64,000 nt of DNA from Magicicada septendecula (lineage: Eukaryota > Arthropoda > Insecta > Hemiptera > Cicadidae), in NCBI GenBank assembly GCA_034769895.1, contig CM068373.1, forward strand, positions 25,320,120-25,384,119, read 5' to 3'. Shown one piece after another: positions 53,440-63,195 of this stretch. Numbering within the stretch: position 1 is the stretch's first letter; the number at the start of each line of letters is the position of its first letter. Below the pieces are notes generated by a model, which searched no databases, was not told the DNA's origin, and saw only the letters and a list, made by a program, of their open reading frames with translations. Made by a program: the position numbers and the translations under genes.

Positions 53440-54900
53440 GAACGACCAAACTTTCATGTTGGAACAGGTGGATCACGCCGGCTGCTCTGTCTGTGTGTAC
53501 ACGCGTATGTTACATGTGTGCGTGAGACCTGTCAATTCCTGAAAAGCGTCAACCTTAAGGAACGCTATTAATTATATGAATTTATTTGTTTTGTAAAGAT
53601 TGAGTGCATAATAGCACAAAACCAAATACACCAAAATATGTACAAAAATATGACGCAAATGTGTATAAAAAATAGTGTAAAAAAGATAAAAAGTGTAATT
53701 ACAGGAAAAAAAATAAATAGAACTTATTAAGATAAAGAAAACCGGTTTATACATGGTGAACACATACAAATTACCGACAGAATAAATATCGAGTAATGTG
53801 TAAGACTTCGCAAATCGCGAAGACGAGCGAATTAAGTGTGACAAGAATCGTGGGTGAGAAGTGACGCCTTCGACAGACTCTGACATGCAAAATATTGTCG
53901 AAACATGATTTTAGCGCCCTGGGTATAAATACCTGAGACGCGCTAACTTCATTCTCTTTCTCGTTCAATCTTCGTGGCAGCCGGAGGCTATGCCCAACAA
54001 CTACAACTCTTTCTCGATCGACTACCCCGTAGCAGCCGGAGGCTCTGCCCAGACACAACAACGTTGGTACCTCAACCACAGCAGCAGCCAGGGGCTTCAC
54101 GACTACTCATCATTTTCGTGAAAGTACCTGCAACCTGAGGCCATGATGGAAGACGAGGGAGCAGCCAAGTACATGCAGTAGAATCCAGCGCACGAGGATC
54201 GAGGACTCCAGGACGACAAAGGAGCAGCCAGGATCAAGAACCTAGGACCGAAGAGGACACGCTGCCGATTTACCACAACAATAAGGTGACAAACAACCAT
54301 GTGCTTGTAAACCGAGACTCACACAAAGACAACAATTAACGAAGTAAAAAAGAGAGACAATCAAATTCAAATATGATATATAATTTTTACAAATGTAAAT
54401 ATTGTTTGTATAATAATTAGTTTAACGTTTAAGAATGTTTAACTGTAATTTTGAATCAATAACTTTATATTTAAATGTATAAAAGTAATTACTAAATTTT
54501 ATTAGAAAGCAAAGCAATGCATATGCAGTAAAATCAAAAGGATTAAAGCATTAGAAAATAATTAGATAATCTAATCATTATCATATTAATGAGCAAGCCG
54601 AGAGCAATATTAGATAATTATGAAGATGTATTAGAGTATAAGAGTGTATAATATGTCTAGGTGTAATACGAGCGTATCAATTATATGTAATAATTAGATG
54701 TGTGTTAAGACTATACACACAAGCAAATAATAATGATTTTAATTCGCAACCAAAATAAGAAATTTTGTTTATTAAATATTCAAATGATTTTAAACCAAAT
54801 TACATAGTGTTTTTATTATTACGATTACACCCATCATCATCATATACACACGAATTTAATGTGTTGTAAACGGCTTCCAAGAATTGGGGGTTCGAGCATT
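53440..54900 (+). other. possible LTR/leader of an unidentified retroelement
   Basis: GC-richer block with a promoter-like GGGTATAAATACC (53931-53943), followed by a leader with repeated GCAGCCGGAGGCT (about 53977 and 54031) and further GCAGCC-containing variants (to about 54235), then an AT-rich tail. This resembles an LTR plus leader but no paired LTR, gag or pol was found. Minus-strand frames over it show no domain. Confidence 0.35.
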
Positions 54901-55126
54901 AAATAATTAATGTGTTGTAATACTTAAAAAAAAATAGTTTTTACATTTTATAAAATTTATACATTTTTGAAGAACGAGAAAAGATGTAAATAACATATTG
55001 CTTCCTAACGTAATTCGTCTTCGATACTGACTGCCTTTGGGAGACGTAACAGTTGCATATAAAATGTATAATGTATAGCTGTACGTTACGCGTTACAGTT
55101 GCAACTTTATCTTTGCTGTTCTATTG

Positions 55127-55202
55127 TACTACTACTACTAGCACTATACTACTACTACTACTAATAGTACTACAACTACTACCACTACAACTACCACTAC
55201 CA

Positions 55203-55235
<33 letters not shown>

Positions 55236-55490
55236 TTACTAGTATTGCTGCTGCTGCTGCTGCTGCTGCTACTGCTACTACTACTACTACCACCACCACC
55301 ACCACCACCACCACTACTAGTACTATTACTACCAATACTACTACTACTACTTCTACTACTACTACTACTACCACCAGGACCACCACCACTACTACTAGTA
55401 CTATTACTACCAATACTACTACTAGTAATACTACTACTACTACTACTACCACCACTACTACTACTACTGCTGCTGCTGCTGCTTCTGCTG

Positions 55491-55524
<34 letters not shown>

Positions 55525-55682
55525 TACTACTACTACCACCACGACCACCACCACTACTACTAGTACTATTACTACCAATACTACTACTAGTAATACTACT
55601 ACTACTACTACTACTAGTACTACCACCACTACTACTACTACTACTACTAATAGTACTACAACTACTACCACTACCACTACCA

Positions 55683-55761
<79 letters not shown>

Positions 55762-55855
55762 CACCACCACCTCCACCACCACTACTAGTACTATTACTAC
55801 CAATACTACTACTACTACTTCTACTACTACTACTACTACTACCAGTACTACCACC

Positions 55856-55894
<39 letters not shown>

Positions 55895-55901
55895 TCTGCT
55901 G

Positions 55902-55944
<43 letters not shown>

Positions 55945-56007
55945 AACCACTACTACTACTACTACTACTACTAATAATATTACTACTACTACTACTACTA
56001 CTACTAC

Positions 56008-56046
<39 letters not shown>
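55127..56046. repeat. 0.9-kb compound triplet satellite (CTA/CTG/CCA/TAA)
   Basis: Almost pure trinucleotide sequence, mainly CTA with blocks of GCT (about 55247, 55468, 55869), CCA (about 55291, 55380, 55752) and a terminal (TAA)n (56006-56046). A higher-order unit ACTACTAGTACTATTACTAC recurs at 55313, 55392, 55556 and 55781, and AATAGTACTACAACTACTAC at about 55162 and 55648, showing segmental duplication. The long Leu/Ser/Val frames across it are artefacts of the triplet phase. Confidence 0.95.
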
Positions 56047-56047
<1 letters not shown>

Positions 56048-56238
56048 AAAACGACGAATACAACTACTAATTACCAATTAGTAAACGAGTAAACCGACGA
56101 CCGATAAGCATTATCACGTTCTACTTTAGTAAACTTACTATATTCCAGTAACAGTACTGAGAGTTGATGAACTCAAATTCAAGGTAATACGCCAAGCCTT
56201 CGGTGATGAACACCTCGTTCCACCAAGAAAATGTAACT

Positions 56239-56263
56239 AAAAAAAAAAAAAAAAAAAAAAAAA
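56239..56263. repeat. poly(A) run
   Basis: 25 A residues; could be the tail of a retroposed sequence but no element body was recognised upstream other than the triplet satellite. The rest of 56047-56860 shows no gene; VQASDSVQWVKLYEAIL near 56690 is a weak RT motif-A look-alike. Confidence 0.8.
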
Positions 56264-56859
56264 TATTAGGTAAGTGCAGCTCGTTTATTAAAATGTTAAC
56301 TTCTGTTTTCTTCTTCTTTGTAAATTAGTTACATTTTAACTTTCTAACTTGCGTCTTTTTCTATGTCCTTAATGTGCGTGAAAAATGTATGCGGTTGAAC
56401 GTATACCTGTTTACGTGTATAATTGTGTGTCATTGTAATGAAATGTTTCTGGTAAATTAAAACAAAAACGGTTACTTTGAAGGGTGTCAAGACCACGCCG
56501 CCCAGTTTAAATCGTAGCATTAAGTAGTTGGTTACTGGGTGGCGTAAAGTGCCAATGCATGAGTTTTATTATTATTGTAATAATAAGCAGAAAAAGTATT
56601 ATCAGAAGAGATGAGGTACTAGGCACTTCATAGAAAAGTGCTATTAGCATTATATAGATCTTCACATGCAGTTTGTGACTTTTGTACAGGCATCTGATAG
56701 TGTACAATGGGTAAAACTTTATGAAGCCATTTTACGATTTAATGTTCCGAATTCAAGAACTCCCGTACACCCCACAAATAAATTGGAAACTGCTTACAGT
56801 GTAAATATTATAGAGCAAGAAGAGACGCAGAATAAATTGTAATCATTGGGTTGCCCCAG

Positions 56860-57290
56860 GCACGTCGTCGTGAAAAAAATTTACTGCCTTTCTAAACTGG
56901 AATTTTAATGTCAATCAAAAGTCTAAAAGGCCTGCTGAGAGAATTACAACAGGATGGATTTTCATACTTAATGACAGCAAGATGCAATTAAGATACCCTT
57001 GAAGTTTTTTCAAGTGCAAGAACTTGGAGGATTTTACGATCATCTGCTACCTATTTGCAATTTGACATCGCATTAAGTCACTGTTATGAACGCGTAGTTG
57101 GAACACATTAACAGAACAAAGTTCCACGAAAAAAATAATAACAACCGGAAACTGTAGCAATGATGACATTGTTACCTTAAGTGCCGACATAATAGTTGAT
57201 ACTGTTGCTGAAAATTAAACACCAGAAAATTTAAACAACAAAGAGGAAGAAACTAGTAGGCATTCTTTAACTTATATAGACTGAAGATAT
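56860..57290 (+). pseudogene. probable P-element/THAP9-like transposase relic
   Basis: Frames read LLPF (stop) TGILMSIKSLKGLLRELQQD then GFSYLMTARCN (stop) DTLEVFFSC, resembling the P-element-type block 'G...S..SL..L...L......Y+.T.RLNQD.LE.FFS'. Further frames give weak QFDIALSHCYERVVG. Heavily mutated; no zinc finger or TIR seen. Confidence 0.5.
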
Positions 57291-57509
57291 TAACAAGCAG
57301 TCCAAGTTAATTTTTAATTAAATGGAGATAATGGAAACCAGAGAAAAAGAAGAAAATGAAGAAGTTTTAAAAATGCTGGTCGGTTATATAAGTTATAGTA
57401 TTAATGTGACAGATAGTGATCGTGCTCAAAATATGATGAGAGTTCGACAAGTCAGTTTCCGAAAAATAAAATGAGTTGGCTGTCAATAATGTCTCGTGGA
57501 ACGCTCATG

Positions 57510-57650
57510 AAGTATATATATATATATATATACTTATATATTTATATATAAATAATATATTAATATATATTTATATATAAATATTTATAATAATAATAGT
57601 ATGTTTTTCTTTTTTTTAATTCTAATAAAAAAAAAAGAAAAACATACTAT

Positions 57651-57681
<31 letters not shown>

Positions 57682-58024
57682 TTATTATATATGAATATAT
57701 AAATGTGATAATACAGTAATATTAACATTAATATTTTTAATTTAACCATAAATATACTGTATAAAATCATAAATATTAAAAAACCGGGATTACTCAAATG
57801 AGTGAATATTGTTGTAAAAGCTCTGTTTACAAAGCTTTGATGCCATGATTTATAAATTAATGTGAAAATATAATAATATATTTCAAAAAATTCACCAGCC
57901 ATGAATTCTTATTTTTATTGTGAGGAAACATCGATTAAAAATAATACATTTTTGAGTGAATATTGCTTTAAAGGGATTGTTTGAAATTTTGGAAAACTAT
58001 GCTATTAATAAATAAGTAAAAGGA
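57510..58024. other. probable mitochondrial AT-rich control region, possibly partial
   Basis: Lies 5' of 12S, where the insect control region sits, and is over 80% A+T. It contains TA repeats, a long hairpin (57597-57649), and two copies of GAGTGAATATTG (57801; 57954) in longer similar contexts. The exact nuclear/mitochondrial junction cannot be seen. Confidence 0.55.
57597..57649. repeat. 21-bp inverted repeat (hairpin) with poly(T)/poly(A)
   Basis: TAGTATGTTTTTCTTTTTTT(T) pairs perfectly with AAAAAAAAGAAAAACATACTA around an 11-base spacer. Such stem-loops next to T-stretches are common in insect control regions and are linked to replication initiation; the role here is inferred. Confidence 0.8.
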
Positions 58025-58773
58025 GGAGTTTTATTCTAGCTTGTAAATTAAATATTTAATTATATTACATGCATAACTTTAAATTGATTGAAAACTATCT
58101 AAATGATAATTATCCATAGCGCAGTATTAAGTATTATTAATTATTAATTTTAGAGATAATAATTTTATTTATAGAGGACAAAATTCGTGCCAGCAGTTGC
58201 GGTTACACGATTCTCGAAATTTAATTATATTAGTTTCAGTTAAAAATAAATTAATAGTAAGGTTTTTAAATTTTGGTGAAATAATGTATAAATATGTGTT
58301 TACTTTTATGTCTGAGAAACTTTTATCTAAAACTAGGATTAGATACCCTATTATTGAAAGTGTAAATAAAATAACTAGATTATTAATAGTTATGACCTTT
58401 AAATTCAAAGAATTTGGCGGTAATTTATCTAATCAGAGGAATCTGTTTTGTAATCGATAACCCACGATAGATTTCACTTTATATAAGTTTGTATACCTCT
58501 GTCAAGAATGCTTTATCAGAATAATTTTCATTTATTTTATTAATAAAATGTCAGGTCAAGGTGCAGTTAATTTTAAAGAAAGAATGGATTACATTATTAT
58601 AAAAATGAATTGTTTTCTATAATGAAAATCATGAAATTGGATTTGAAAGTAAATTTATTAAATATAGTTTTTTGAATTTAGGTTCTAAATTATGTACATA
58701 TCGCCCGTCACTCCCACTATAAAGTGGGATAAGTCGTAACAAAGTAGCTGTACTGGAAAGTGTGGCTAGAGTG
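58025..58773 (+). rRNA. rrnS: mitochondrial small-subunit rRNA (12S)
   Basis: Conserved stretches in order: GTGCCAGCAGTTGCGGTTA (58188-58206), AGGATTAGATACCCT (530-loop to mid region, about 58335), TTTGGCGGTAATTTATCTAA, and the 3' GCCCGTCACTCCCACT with AAGTCGTAACAAAGTAG near the end. 5' end set at TTTTATTCTAGCTTG by analogy with other insects; 3' end set by the start of tRNA-Val. About 749 nt. Confidence 0.93.
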
Positions 58774-58838
58774 CAAATTAAAGCTTAAGGCATATTATTT
58801 ACACTAATAAAAATTATTGATTTATCAATATAATTTGA
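58774..58838 (+). tRNA. trnV: tRNA-Val (UAC)
   Basis: Acceptor CAAATTA/TAATTTG perfect; anticodon stem TATTA/TAATA with loop TTTACAC (anticodon TAC at 58800-58802); T-stem TATTGA/TCAATA. D-arm short. Confidence 0.93.
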
Positions 58839-60069
58839 ATAATAATTTAAATTTATAATTAATTTATTGAGATTATTTTAAGTAAAAATAATTATTTAGT
58901 TTTAGTACTATTTATGGAAAAAATATTTTTAATTGAACTGTGAAGATCAAACAATAAATATAAATAAGTAAAATTATAATTTGTACCTTTTGTATCAGGG
59001 TTAATTAATTATATATAAAAATTTATTTTTCCCGAATTATAGTGATTTAAAGTTATTTGTTAATTATTGTAATATAAATATTAATAAAATAATTTTAGTG
59101 ATGAAACTTCTCTCGAACTATAATATTTCTGGTTTCTTAAGAATTAAATTTAATTTAAAATAAATATTATAACTTATATTTTAATATAAAGTTTTATATT
59201 TATTTAATTATATTAAGGATAAGCTAAATATAACTTCTATAATATTTTAGATTTTAATTAATTAAATAGGCTTGCAATTAGCCTTTTTATATGAGTAAGT
59301 TAAATTTTATTTTCTATTTTAATACATTTAATATATTTTAGGTATATATTAAGAAAATTAAATTAATAAAAATATTTTTATTAAAATGATTAAATTAGTA
59401 AATTATGATAAGTTGTATTTAAGAACTAGGCAAATATAATTTTCACCTGTTTACCAAAAACATGTCCTTTAGAAAAATATTAAAGGTCTATTCTGCCCAA
59501 TGATATTTTAATGGCCGCGGTAAGTTGACCGTGCAAAGGTAGCATAATAATTAGTCTTTTAATTAAAGGCTTGTATGAATGAATGGATGAAAAATTTTCT
59601 TTTTTAATTAAAATAGATTGAATTTAGAGTTTAAGTAAAAAATCTTAGATAAATAAGTGGGACGAGAAGACCCTATAGAATTTTAAATAAATTTGTTTTA
59701 CTAGAATTTAGAATTAACAACTGAAAAAATTATTTTATTTTTGGTTGGGGTGACATTATAATAAATAAAACTTTAAATGAACTTTTCATAAATTAATGCT
59801 TAATTGATCCAATTTTTTGATTATAAGATTAAATTACCTTAGGGATAACAGCGTTATTAATTTGGAGAGTTCATATCGATAAATTAGATTGCGACCTCGA
59901 TGTTGGATTAAGAAAAGAGTTTAGAGCAAAATCTAAATATTCTGGGTCTGTTCGACCTTTAATTTCTTACATGATCTGAGTTCAAATCGGCGTGAGCCAG
60001 GTTGGTTTCTATCTACTAATATATTTTTGATATTAGTACGAAAGGACCATGTCAAATAATTTAATTTAT
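58839..60069 (+). rRNA. rrnL: mitochondrial large-subunit rRNA (16S)
   Basis: Lies between tRNA-Val and tRNA-Leu(CUN) as usual. Diagnostic stretches: GACCGTGCAAAGGTAGCATA (about 59529), GACGAGAAGACCCTATAGAA (about 59662), CTTAGGGATAACAGCG (peptidyl-transferase region, about 59839) and GCGACCTCGATGTTGGATTA. Ends placed by the flanking tRNAs; about 1.23 kb. Confidence 0.93.
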
Positions 60070-60132
60070 TCTATTTTAGCAAAAAGTGCATTAAATTTAG
60101 AATTTAATTATGTAATAATATTACATGTAGAA
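60070..60132 (+). tRNA. trnL1: tRNA-Leu (CUN, anticodon UAG)
   Basis: Anticodon stem ATTAAA/TTTAAT with loop carrying TTTAGAA (anticodon TAG); T-arm TGTAAT/ATTACA. The acceptor stem TCTATTT with TGTAGA is weak, one mismatch and a G-U pair, poorer than usual. Confidence 0.85.
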
Positions 60133-60133
60133 A

Positions 60134-61048
60134 ATGTTTATAATTACTATTTTAATTACGGCTTTGTTTATTTTGATTGGTGTTGCATTTTTAACTTTGA
60201 TGGAGCGTAAGATTTTAAGATATATTCAAATTCGTAAGGGTCCAAATAAAGTAGGATTTATTGGTATTTTACAACCATTTTCGGATGCTATTAAGTTATT
60301 CTTAAAAGAGAGAAATATACCAATGTTATCCAATTATTTAATTTATATAATTAGACCTGTGTTAGGCTTATTTAATTCTTTACTATTGTGAGTCATTTAT
60401 CCATACTTAATCAATTGTATTTCGTTCAATATGGGTATAATATTTTTTTTTTTTTGTACAAGAATAGGGGTTTATAGTTTAATGATTACAGGCTGATCAT
60501 CAAATTCTAATTACGCTATATTGGGTTGTATTCGATCAATTGCTCAAACTATTTCACATGAAGTCAGTCTCGTATTAATTATTTTGTGCCCTATTGTAAT
60601 GATTGAGAGTTTTAATTTAATTGAATTTAATTTTTTTCAACAATTTATATGATTAGTATTTCTGTTTTTTCCTTTGAGAATTTGTTGAATTTCATCATCA
60701 ATAGCTGAAACTAATCGATCACCATTTGATTTTTCTGAAGGGGAATCAGAATTAGTTTCTGGATTTAATGTTGAGTATAGAGGTGTAGGATTTGCATTTA
60801 TTTTTTTAGCTGAATATGCTAGAATTATTTTTATGAGTATAATATTTTGTTTAATATTTCTAGGTAGAAAAATTAATTCTTTAGTTTTTCCTATTCAACT
60901 AACATTAATTTCATTTTTATTTATTTGAGTTCGAGGTACTTTACCTCGTTATCGTTATGATAAATTAATATATTTAGCATGAAAATCATATTTACCAGTA
61001 AGTTTAAATTTATTGATTTTTTTTTTCATGATTAAATCTATTATTTAG
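60134..61048 (+). CDS. nad1: NADH dehydrogenase subunit 1 (ND1)
   Basis: 304 codons from ATG 60134 to TAG, open only if TGA is read as Trp (e.g. 60389-60391). Membrane subunit of respiratory complex I. Contains [20 protein letters not shown], then [49 protein letters not shown] and, near the end, [16 protein letters not shown]. Length is close to the usual 305-315 aa. AGA codons fall at Ser positions. No lesion was seen. Confidence 0.95.
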
Positions 61049-61072
61049 TTCATTAAAAATTGTCTTACTATT

Positions 61073-61141
61073 AAGTTAATAGAACTTAATTTTCTTTTCT
61101 TTACTTTCAAAGTAAATGCTTTATTTATAAGCTAATTAACT
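61073..61141 (-). tRNA. trnS2: tRNA-Ser (UCN, anticodon UGA)
   Basis: Acceptor pairing AGTTAAT (61074-61080) with ATTAACT (61135-61141); anticodon stem TTTAC/GTAAA with loop TTTCAAA on the plus strand, i.e. anticodon TGA on minus. The 24-base spacer to ND1 contains TTACTATT, similar to the short transcription-terminator site usually found here. Confidence 0.93.
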
Positions 61142-62276
61142 ATTTAATTAATTTATCTCAAAAAGATTTAATTATAGGGTCTAAAACAAAATATATAAAA
61201 TAAATTGTTGTTAAAAGTATCCCGATCTTGATATATGGGTATTCAACAGGACAAGCTCCAATCCAAGTTAATAAAACTAAAACAATGAACAAGTATCAAA
61301 ATAAAATCTGATTAATAGGGTAATTTAATAGTCCTATAAATTTTGAATTGTTTATGAAGGGAACAAAAATTAAAATAAAAATTGATATGAATAATGCAAT
61401 TACTCCTCCTAATTTATTAGGAATAGATCGTAGGATTGCATATGCAAATAAGAAGTATCATTCTGGTTGAATATGTTTTGGAGTAACTAATGGGTTTGCT
61501 GGAGTAAAATTATCAGGGTCACTTAATTTATATGGTTCAAGTATCATATAACAAAAAAAAATAATTAAAATTAATAAAAATCCTAGTACATCTTTAATAG
61601 AAAAATAAGGATGGAATGGAATTTTATCATTATTTGAATCAATTCCAAGTGGATTGTTTGACCCCATAACATGCAAGAAAACAAGGTGTACAATTGTTAA
61701 TGCTAAAACAACAAATGGTATAATAAAATGGAAAGAATAAAATCGAGTTAATGTTGCATTATCAACAGCAAACCCTCCTCAAATTCAATTTACCAAAGTT
61801 GTCCCAAGATATGGAATTGCTGACAATAAATTTGTAATGACTGTTGCTCCTCAAAATGATATTTGTCCCCATGGAAGGACATAACCTATAAAAGCAGTAG
61901 CTATTAAAGTTAATAAAATGATCACTCCTACAGCTCAAGTTTCAAAATTTTTATATGAACCATAATATAGTCCTCGCCCAACATGCAAATAAACACAAAT
62001 AAAAAACAATGAAGCTCCATTTGCGTGTGAAATTCGTAATATTCATCCATGATTAATATCACGACAAATATGTCTTAATCTATTAAATGCACTTGCTACA
62101 TCTGCATTATAATGTATTGACAAAAATAATCCAGTTAAAATTTGAACAACTAAGCATATTCCTAGCAGCGATCCATAATTTCATCAATATGATAAATTCG
62201 TAGCTGCCGGTAAATCAATTAGTGAATTATTTATTATTTTAATTAGTGGGTGTATACGTCGAGTGATGCTTAACAT
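61140..62276 (-). CDS. cob: cytochrome b (CytB)
   Basis: 378 codons plus TAG, ATG at 62276, overlapping tRNA-Ser by two bases. Core subunit of complex III with eight membrane helices. Motifs: [52 protein letters not shown], the ubiquinol-site PPW-loop equivalent [16 protein letters not shown], and haem-ligand His in HANGAS and FHF. Continuous under the mitochondrial code with no internal stop. In the standard code TGA codons break it up. Confidence 0.95.
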
Positions 62277-62279
62277 TCG

Positions 62280-62768
62280 TTAAAATTTTCTCCGTAAAGG
62301 AGACAATTTAATTCTAATAATATTCACAACAACAATCAATGTAAATAGAAGATAAATAACTAACATAATAGTTATTATTCCTGACGGAAATATATATAAT
62401 TTTTTAATTATAAATCTATCAAATAAATTATTCATTTCCAATAATTTATTAACTCTATCTATCTTAAATCTAATAGTATTTATAGTTATGATCAAAATTC
62501 AAATAATTATGTTTAATATTAATAATTTTATTGAAAAATAAAATTTTTCATTTGAAGCAATTCTTGATATATACATAAATAAAATTAATATTCCTCCAAT
62601 AAAAACAAGAAATAAGATATAAGAAAAAAAATAAGAATTTATATAAAATATACAAATAATTCTGGTTAGTATTGTTTGTATTAATAAAATAGATCCTATT
62701 GATAATGGGTGCTTCATAAAAATAAAATTTATTGATAATAGAATTGTAATTGATATCATAATTTTCAT
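62280..62768 (-). CDS. nad6: NADH dehydrogenase subunit 6 (ND6)
   Basis: 162 codons plus TAA under the mitochondrial code; the TGA at 62499-62501 reads as Trp. Hydrophobic, with the conserved FSYILFLVFIGGILILFMYI. ATG at 62768 follows tRNA-Pro by one base. Ends three bases before CytB. Confidence 0.93.
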
Positions 62769-62769
62769 A

Positions 62770-62833
62770 CAGAAGATAATTTAATAAAAATGTAAGCTTT
62801 GGGTGCTTAAAATGATTCTTTACTCTCTTCTGA
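62770..62833 (+). tRNA. trnP: tRNA-Pro (UGG)
   Basis: Acceptor CAGAAGA/TCTTCTG perfect; anticodon arm AAGC-TTTGGGT-GCTT (anticodon TGG). Confidence 0.95.
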
Positions 62834-62897
62834 AGTTTTAAAATTATTAATTTATCTTAGATTTACAAGATCTAAATTTTTTTTAAACTATTAAAAC
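62834..62897 (-). tRNA. trnT: tRNA-Thr (UGU)
   Basis: Acceptor pairing GTTTTAA (62835-62841) with TTAAAAC (62891-62897). Plus-strand arm AGAT-TTACAAG-ATCT gives anticodon TGT on minus. Confidence 0.93.
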
Positions 62898-62899
62898 GA

Positions 62900-63195
62900 A
62901 TGAATCTGTCATTACCTTTATTGTATTTAATTATATTTATATCGGGCATTATCTCATTATGTTTAAATCGAAAACATATCATGATAAGTTTATTAAGATT
63001 AGAATTAATAATTTTAAGATTATTTTGTATATTTTCTGCATTTCTATCAATTGAATTAAATGATATATATATATATTAATAGTTTTGCTAACATTTAGTG
63101 TTTGTGAAGGAGTTGTAGGATTATCAAGATTGATTAATATGATTCGATCACATGGTAATGATCAACTATTATCAATATCTTTAAAAACATGTTAA
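62900..63195 (+). pseudogene. nad4L: NADH dehydrogenase subunit 4L (ND4L) with frameshift in a TA repeat
   Basis: ATG 62900 opens NLSLPLLYLIMFMSGIISLC (62903 on, after Met), through LSIELNDMYM. Within ATATATATATAT (63065-63076) the frame slips: it meets TAA at 63077, while the correct C-terminus [20 protein letters not shown] continues two bases out of register to TAA at 63193-63195. One TA unit too many explains it. The stop overlaps the ND4 start in the canonical ATGTTAA (63189-63195). Confidence 0.9.

Noticed and set aside
53771-54300. Minus-strand frames of 65-109 codons as genes
   Set aside because: No recognisable domain or splice signals; they overlap a GC-rich repeated stretch with plus-strand promoter-like features.
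55053-56081. Long open frames (up to 342 codons) rich in Leu, Ser or Val
   Set aside because: Produced by a trinucleotide satellite that cannot generate stops in several frames; no protein is implied.
58197-58460. Open frames in the 12S region as small nuclear genes
   Set aside because: They overlap conserved 12S rRNA sequence on both strands and have no domain.
61049-61072. Firm call of an mtTERM binding site between ND1 and tRNA-Ser
   Set aside because: TTACTATT resembles the short conserved motif but is too brief and not exact; mentioned only under tRNA-Ser.
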